10,164 nt of DNA from Cycloclasticus sp. Lineage in GTDB: Bacteria > Pseudomonadota > Gammaproteobacteria > Methylococcales > Cycloclasticaceae. A program made the position numbers and the translations under genes. The stretch is taken from contig JAHRWG010000273.1 of the NCBI GenBank assembly GCA_019090295.1, positions 1-10,164 of the forward strand, read 5' to 3'. The notes beneath the pieces are model-generated. The model saw only the letters and a program-made list of their open reading frames with translations. It made no database searches and was not told where the DNA came from. Of the stretch, positions 7,347 to 10,164 are shown piece by piece. Positions within the stretch are counted from its first letter, which is position 1. The number at the start of each line of letters is the position of its first letter.

Positions 7347-7904
7347 ATGGCAACAATGACTGAGCAAAAGGAATGCTTTGTTACGCAGCTCAGAAAAGGT
7401 GGCTTAGTGGCCTATCCGACAGAAGCGGTGTTTGGTTTGGGCTGTGACCCGTTAAACGAGGAAGCAGTTAATAAATTGCTCGCCTTGAAGGAAAGAAGCT
7501 GGGAAAAAGGTTTAATACTAATTGCCGCTAGTATGGGGCAGTTAGACGGCTATATAAAACGAGTTCCAGACCACATCAGTAGCAGAATGCTTAGTTCTCA
7601 TGATCAGGCCATAACTTGGTTACTGCCGGCAAAAGAAAGTGTGCCTCGGTGGGTGAGGGGGACTAGTCAGTCAATTGCCGTTAGGTTAGTTCAGCACCCA
7701 TTGGCTAGAGAGCTTTGTGAGTTAGCGGGAGGCCCATTGATATCAACCAGTGCCAATAAAACTGGGCAGGCACCGTTAATATCAGCAGAGCAGGTTCGTG
7801 TAGCATTTAGTGCCGCCGGTGTTTTTATAATTGATGGTGAGGTCGGTTCGGGCAAGCAAACCAGTCAGATTATAGATCCTTTCTCGAATAAACGATTTCG
7901 TTAA
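7347..7904 (+). CDS. tsaC: L-threonylcarbamoyladenylate synthase TsaC
   Basis: TsaC (YrdC) makes threonylcarbamoyl-AMP from threonine, bicarbonate and ATP, the first step of t6A37 modification of tRNAs reading ANN codons. The 185 residues match the single-domain TsaC of E. coli (190). They include AYPTEAVFGLGCDP (22-35), a K-x-R segment around 48-50 with the following EKGLILIAA (53-61), SIAVRLVQHPLA (109-120) and LISTSAN (131-137). The C-terminal tail is short, so it is TsaC and not the longer Sua5 form. An unusual point: the WPGP preceding the conserved Thr-Trp is replaced by HDQA (85-88, before ITWLLP). A TTAGG ten bases before the ATG is the likely ribosome binding site; a second in-frame ATG is three codons later. 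It lies 25 bases after purE and 19 before hemF, the usual neighbourhood of tsaC in gammaproteobacteria. Confidence 0.95.
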   Translation: MATMTEQKECFVTQLRKGGLVAYPTEAVFGLGCDPLNEEAVNKLLALKERSWEKGLILIAASMGQLDGYIKRVPDHISSRMLSSHDQAITWLLPAKESVPRWVRGTSQSIAVRLVQHPLARELCELAGGPLISTSANKTGQAPLISAEQVRVAFSAAGVFIIDGEVGSGKQTSQIIDPFSNKRFR

Positions 7905-7923
7905 CTTTTAAAATTATTGATCA

Positions 7924-8847
7924 ATGTCAGCAGCTAATGTTCAACAGGTAAGGGAGTACTTTTTAGCCCTACAAGATTCGATTTGTGCAGCTTTAGAAGG
8001 GCTTGAGGAGAGAGGGTCTTTTGTTGAGGAGTGTTGGGAGCGCGCTGGCTTAGGTGGAGGCGGTCGAACACGCGTGCTAGAGAATGGTGAAACCTTTGAG
8101 CAGGCGGGTGTTAATTTTTCTCATGTCAAAGGAGAGAGCTTACCCAGTTCAGCAACAGATCATAGGCCCGAGCTGATTGGTCGACACTTTGAGGCGCTAG
8201 GGGTTTCATTGGTGATACACCCGCGTAACCCTTTTGTGCCTACTTCGCACGCCAATGTACGTTTCTTTATCGCTGAGAAGAAAGGTGAGGAGCCTATTTG
8301 GTGGTTTGGTGGTGGGTTTGATTTGACACCTTATTATGCTTATCTAGAGGATGTCGTGCATTGGCACAAACAGGCGAAAGAAGCCTGTGATCCTTTTGGC
8401 GAAGAGGTTTACCCTTATTATAAGAAATGGTGTGATGATTATTTCTACCTGAAACACCGGCAAGAGCCACGAGGCGTGGGTGGTTTATTTTTTGATGATT
8501 TGAATGTAGGGGGCTTTGATCACTGTTTCAAACTGACTAAAAGTGTCGGCGACCACTTTATTCCAGCTTATGCACCCATTGTTAAACGCAGACAAGGGCA
8601 AAGTTTTACTGATAAAGAAATTAGCTTTCAACACTATCGACGTGGACGCTATGTCGAATTTAATTTAGTGTGGGACAGGGGAACACTTTTTGGTTTGCAG
8701 ACAGGAGGGCGTACCGAGTCTATTCTTATGTCTTTGCCACCAAAGGTCAGCTGGCGATATAACTGGGAGCCAGAAGCCGGCTCTCCTGAAAAAGCACTTT
8801 ATGATACCTTTTTACAGAAAAAAGATTGGCTGGGTTTAAACGAGTAA
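7924..8847 (+). CDS. hemF: Oxygen-dependent coproporphyrinogen III oxidase
   Basis: HemF oxidatively decarboxylates two propionate groups of coproporphyrinogen III to vinyl groups, giving protoporphyrinogen IX, and needs O2. The 307 residues fit the family (E. coli 299). Hallmarks in order are GGGGRTRVL (44-52), [19 protein letters not shown] (97-115) with the conserved His99 and His109, [13 protein letters not shown] (126-138), [14 protein letters not shown] (181-194), and [15 protein letters not shown] followed by [18 protein letters not shown] (about 240-273). The gene is last in the plus-strand row, 19 bases after tsaC, an order also seen in Pseudomonas apart from one extra gene there. 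No good Shine-Dalgarno sequence is seen; the start overlaps the palindrome TTGATCAA (7917-7924). Its stop codon is one base from the stop of the convergent mlaC-like gene. Dependence on oxygen implies an aerobic or facultative life. Confidence 0.98.
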   Translation: MSAANVQQVREYFLALQDSICAALEGLEERGSFVEECWERAGLGGGGRTRVLENGETFEQAGVNFSHVKGESLPSSATDHRPELIGRHFEALGVSLVIHPRNPFVPTSHANVRFFIAEKKGEEPIWWFGGGFDLTPYYAYLEDVVHWHKQAKEACDPFGEEVYPYYKKWCDDYFYLKHRQEPRGVGGLFFDDLNVGGFDHCFKLTKSVGDHFIPAYAPIVKRRQGQSFTDKEISFQHYRRGRYVEFNLVWDRGTLFGLQTGGRTESILMSLPPKVSWRYNWEPEAGSPEKALYDTFLQKKDWLGLNE

Positions 8848-8848
8848 A

Positions 8849-9511
8849 CTATGACTGCGGATTAGAGTCATCTAGTGCAAGCTGGCTTGATTCAAACAAC
8901 TGGTTTTTTTCAGCCAGCATTTGAATCACATTATCTAAGCCACCGCTTTCTCTAATGCTCTTAGCGAAACTGCTTCGATAATTGGTCACCATGCTAATCC
9001 CTTCGATCATTACGTCGTAGGTTTTCCATATGCCTTCTTTAGTGATAGCCATGCGATAGTTAACTGCAACAGGTGGTCGAGAAGGCTGGATAACTTCAGT
9101 TTTTACAAGGGTGCGTTTTACCTCAGGCTCAAGAGACATGGGTAAAAAGTGTACGGTCCATTCGCTAAACTCATTAAAAGAAGATGCATAAGTGTTCACA
9201 AGGAGCGTTTTAAACTCTCTTTGAAAGGCTATCTTTTGTTCATCAGATGCTTTTCGCCAGTGCTTCCCAAGAACCAATCTAGATATCTTTTCAAGATCGA
9301 GCTGCGGTTCAAGAATATCATTGACTAAAATTAATGCGTAATCACGGTCTCCCAACCTTTCGCTATTTTCTTTAGCAGCGTTGTAGATCAAGTCAGATGT
9401 CTCTTGAATAGCCAGCTGAGGTGCGTTTAAGTCCTTTGCTATTGCACCGATTGATGTAAGCAGCAAGAGGAAACAGCTGATCGTAATGAGTAGTCCATTA
9501 TGTTTTTCCAT
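8849..9511 (-). CDS. MlaC/Ttg2D-family phospholipid-binding periplasmic protein
   Basis: MlaC-family proteins shuttle phospholipids between the outer-membrane MlaA complex and the inner-membrane MlaFEDB transporter. The 220-residue product has a signal peptide (MEKHNGLLIT, hydrophobic to about 23, cut likely after A-I-A at 25). The Ttg2/MlaC domain then shows VLGKHWRKASDEQK (80-93), FKTLLVNTYASSF (100-112), VAVNYRM (148-154), WKTYDVMIEGISMVTNYR (162-179) and FAKSIRESGGLDNVIQML (182-199). I prefer the ATG at 9511, eight bases after GGAG (9523-9520); a TTG directly before it is possible. No mlaD, E, F or B gene is adjacent: hemB diverges upstream and hemF converges downstream, so this is a single-gene unit. 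Because HpnM and other relatives share the fold, I give no gene symbol. Family is sure, exact pathway is not. Confidence 0.88.
   Translation of the reverse strand: MEKHNGLLITISCFLLLLTSIGAIAKDLNAPQLAIQETSDLIYNAAKENSERLGDRDYALILVNDILEPQLDLEKISRLVLGKHWRKASDEQKIAFQREFKTLLVNTYASSFNEFSEWTVHFLPMSLEPEVKRTLVKTEVIQPSRPPVAVNYRMAITKEGIWKTYDVMIEGISMVTNYRSSFAKSIRESGGLDNVIQMLAEKNQLFESSQLALDDSNPQS
8881..8928. repeat. Interleaved inverted repeats near the 3' end of the mlaC-like gene
   Basis: Two perfect inverted repeats cross each other in the order A-B-A'-B'. A is GCTGGCT (8881-8887) with A' AGCCAGC (8912-8918); B is TGATTCAAA (8888-8896) with B' TTTGAATCA (8920-8928). A and B touch, and A' and B' are one base apart. 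In RNA the two stems (7 and 9 base pairs) would probably exclude each other, because almost no linker is left for a pseudoknot. The block lies 34 bases past the hemF stop codon and codes for residues 194-209 of the MlaC-like protein on the other strand. Confidence 0.6.
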
Positions 9512-9519
9512 CAAAAATA

Positions 9520-9523
9520 CTCC
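9520..9523 (-). promoter_or_regulatory. Ribosome binding site of the mlaC-like gene
   Basis: GGAG on the minus strand lies eight bases before the ATG at 9511 and five before the adjacent TTG at 9514. It is one of the few strong Shine-Dalgarno sequences in the window and supports a start in this place. Confidence 0.7.
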
Positions 9524-9543
9524 GAGTACATGGTTTTTATTGT

Positions 9544-9572
9544 TTTATGTTTATTGGGATAAGTAACGTTAA
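9544..9572 (-). promoter_or_regulatory. Candidate promoter of the mlaC-like gene
   Basis: On the minus strand TTAACG (9572-9567, 4 of 6 matches to -35) is followed after exactly 17 bases by CATAAA (9549-9544, 4 of 6 to -10). Transcription would start near 9537, giving a leader of about 25 bases that contains the GGAG ribosome binding site. The surrounding sequence is AT-rich, so chance matches are likely. Confidence 0.3.
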
Positions 9573-9691
9573 CCTATACCTTTGTAAAATCTATTTTAGG
9601 GTTATTGTTGATATAAAGGTAGTGGATTTTTAGCATAAATGTTGAAAAATTGTTAATAAACGGGTCTATGACTGATTCAATATAAGTTGAG

Positions 9692-9707
9692 TTTTAGTCC
9701 ACTAAAA
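9692..9707. promoter_or_regulatory. Dyad TTTTAGT-CC-ACTAAAA upstream of hemB
   Basis: A perfect 7-base inverted repeat with a two-base centre, 120 bases before the hemB start. The stem is too AT-rich and the loop too small for a terminator hairpin, so an operator for a dimeric regulator is more plausible. The regulator is unknown; it does not match FNR or Fur consensus. Confidence 0.4.
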
Positions 9708-9762
9708 ACGCGAAGATGCTCTTAATATAGGTGTTGTGCTGCTAACGTGTAAAAGATATTTA

Positions 9763-9778
9763 AAGCGATCGCTTAAGC
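9763..9778. promoter_or_regulatory. Overlapping palindromes AAGCGATCGCTT and GCTTAAGC upstream of hemB
   Basis: AAGCGATCGCTT (9763-9774) is a perfect 12-base palindrome around GCGATCGC, and its right half is the left half of a second palindrome, GCTTAAGC (9771-9778). The result is three AAGC/GCTT half-sites in a row, about 50 bases before the hemB start, where a regulator or the core promoter would sit. Function is unknown. Confidence 0.4.
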
Positions 9779-9814
9779 AACTCGTTAGAATGGTTACTTA
9801 TTAGTGATTTTTGA

Positions 9815-10164
<350 letters not shown>

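Noticed and set aside
7917..7924. TTGATCAA at the start of hemF, considered as an FNR/ANR box because hemF is often oxygen-controlled.
   Set aside because: FNR sites need four bases between TTGAT and ATCAA; this is a plain 8-base palindrome overlapping the start codon.
8765..8785. Hairpin GGGAGCC/GGCTCTC (one G-T pair) near the 3' end of hemF, considered as terminator for either strand.
   Set aside because: No U-run follows on either strand; it is probably a by-product of coding sequence.
9547..9633. Possible 28-codon reading frame in the mlaC/hemB intergenic region.
   Set aside because: No ribosome binding site, no recognisable product, and it overlaps the likely mlaC promoter.

Overview
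The window is a compact housekeeping region of a gammaproteobacterium. Three things point there: the gene order rsmB-fmt-def | tsaP(LysM)-dprA-...-tsaC-hemF, which resembles the Pseudomonas layout; a HemB N-terminus close to the Pseudomonas type; and an MlaC/Ttg2D protein typical of diderm Gram-negatives. Base composition is moderate, clearly below the GC level of Pseudomonas. A marine Thiotrichales or Oceanospirillales-like lineage is a guess and cannot be fixed from the sequence alone. I see no mobile element, prophage, CRISPR array, tRNA or rRNA.

Layout. Bases 1-1667 hold a minus-strand unit def -> fmt -> rsmB (rsmB runs off the left edge). It covers removal and addition of the formyl group on the initiator Met, plus 16S rRNA methylation. 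A 143-base divergent promoter region (1668-1810) with nested inverted repeats separates it from a tightly packed plus-strand row of seven genes: tsaP-like LysM gene, dprA, smg, topA, purE, tsaC and hemF (1811-8847). Gaps there are only 6-25 bases, so this is probably one operon with possible internal promoters. hemF meets a minus-strand mlaC-like gene tail to tail with a single base between the stop codons. A 315-base AT-rich intergenic region with several dyads (9512-9826) follows, then the start of hemB on the plus strand, cut by the right edge.

How the genes fit together. def, fmt, rsmB and tsaC serve translation (initiator Met formylation and deformylation, rRNA m5C, tRNA t6A). tsaP and dprA connect to type IV pili and natural transformation: TsaP helps seat the pilus secretin in the cell wall, and DprA protects incoming single-stranded DNA and loads RecA on it. 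topA controls supercoiling and is of the short type with four zinc ribbons, in the dprA-smg-topA arrangement also known from Neisseria. purE is a purine gene without its usual partner purK. hemF and hemB belong to heme synthesis and flank a stand-alone mlaC-like gene for phospholipid transport.

No obviously new biological system was found. The points most worth a second look are the altered WPGP-type motif in TsaC, the single-gene mlaC unit with interleaved inverted repeats at its 3' end, the dyad-rich regions before def/tsaP and hemB, and the insertion of purE into an otherwise conserved gene order.
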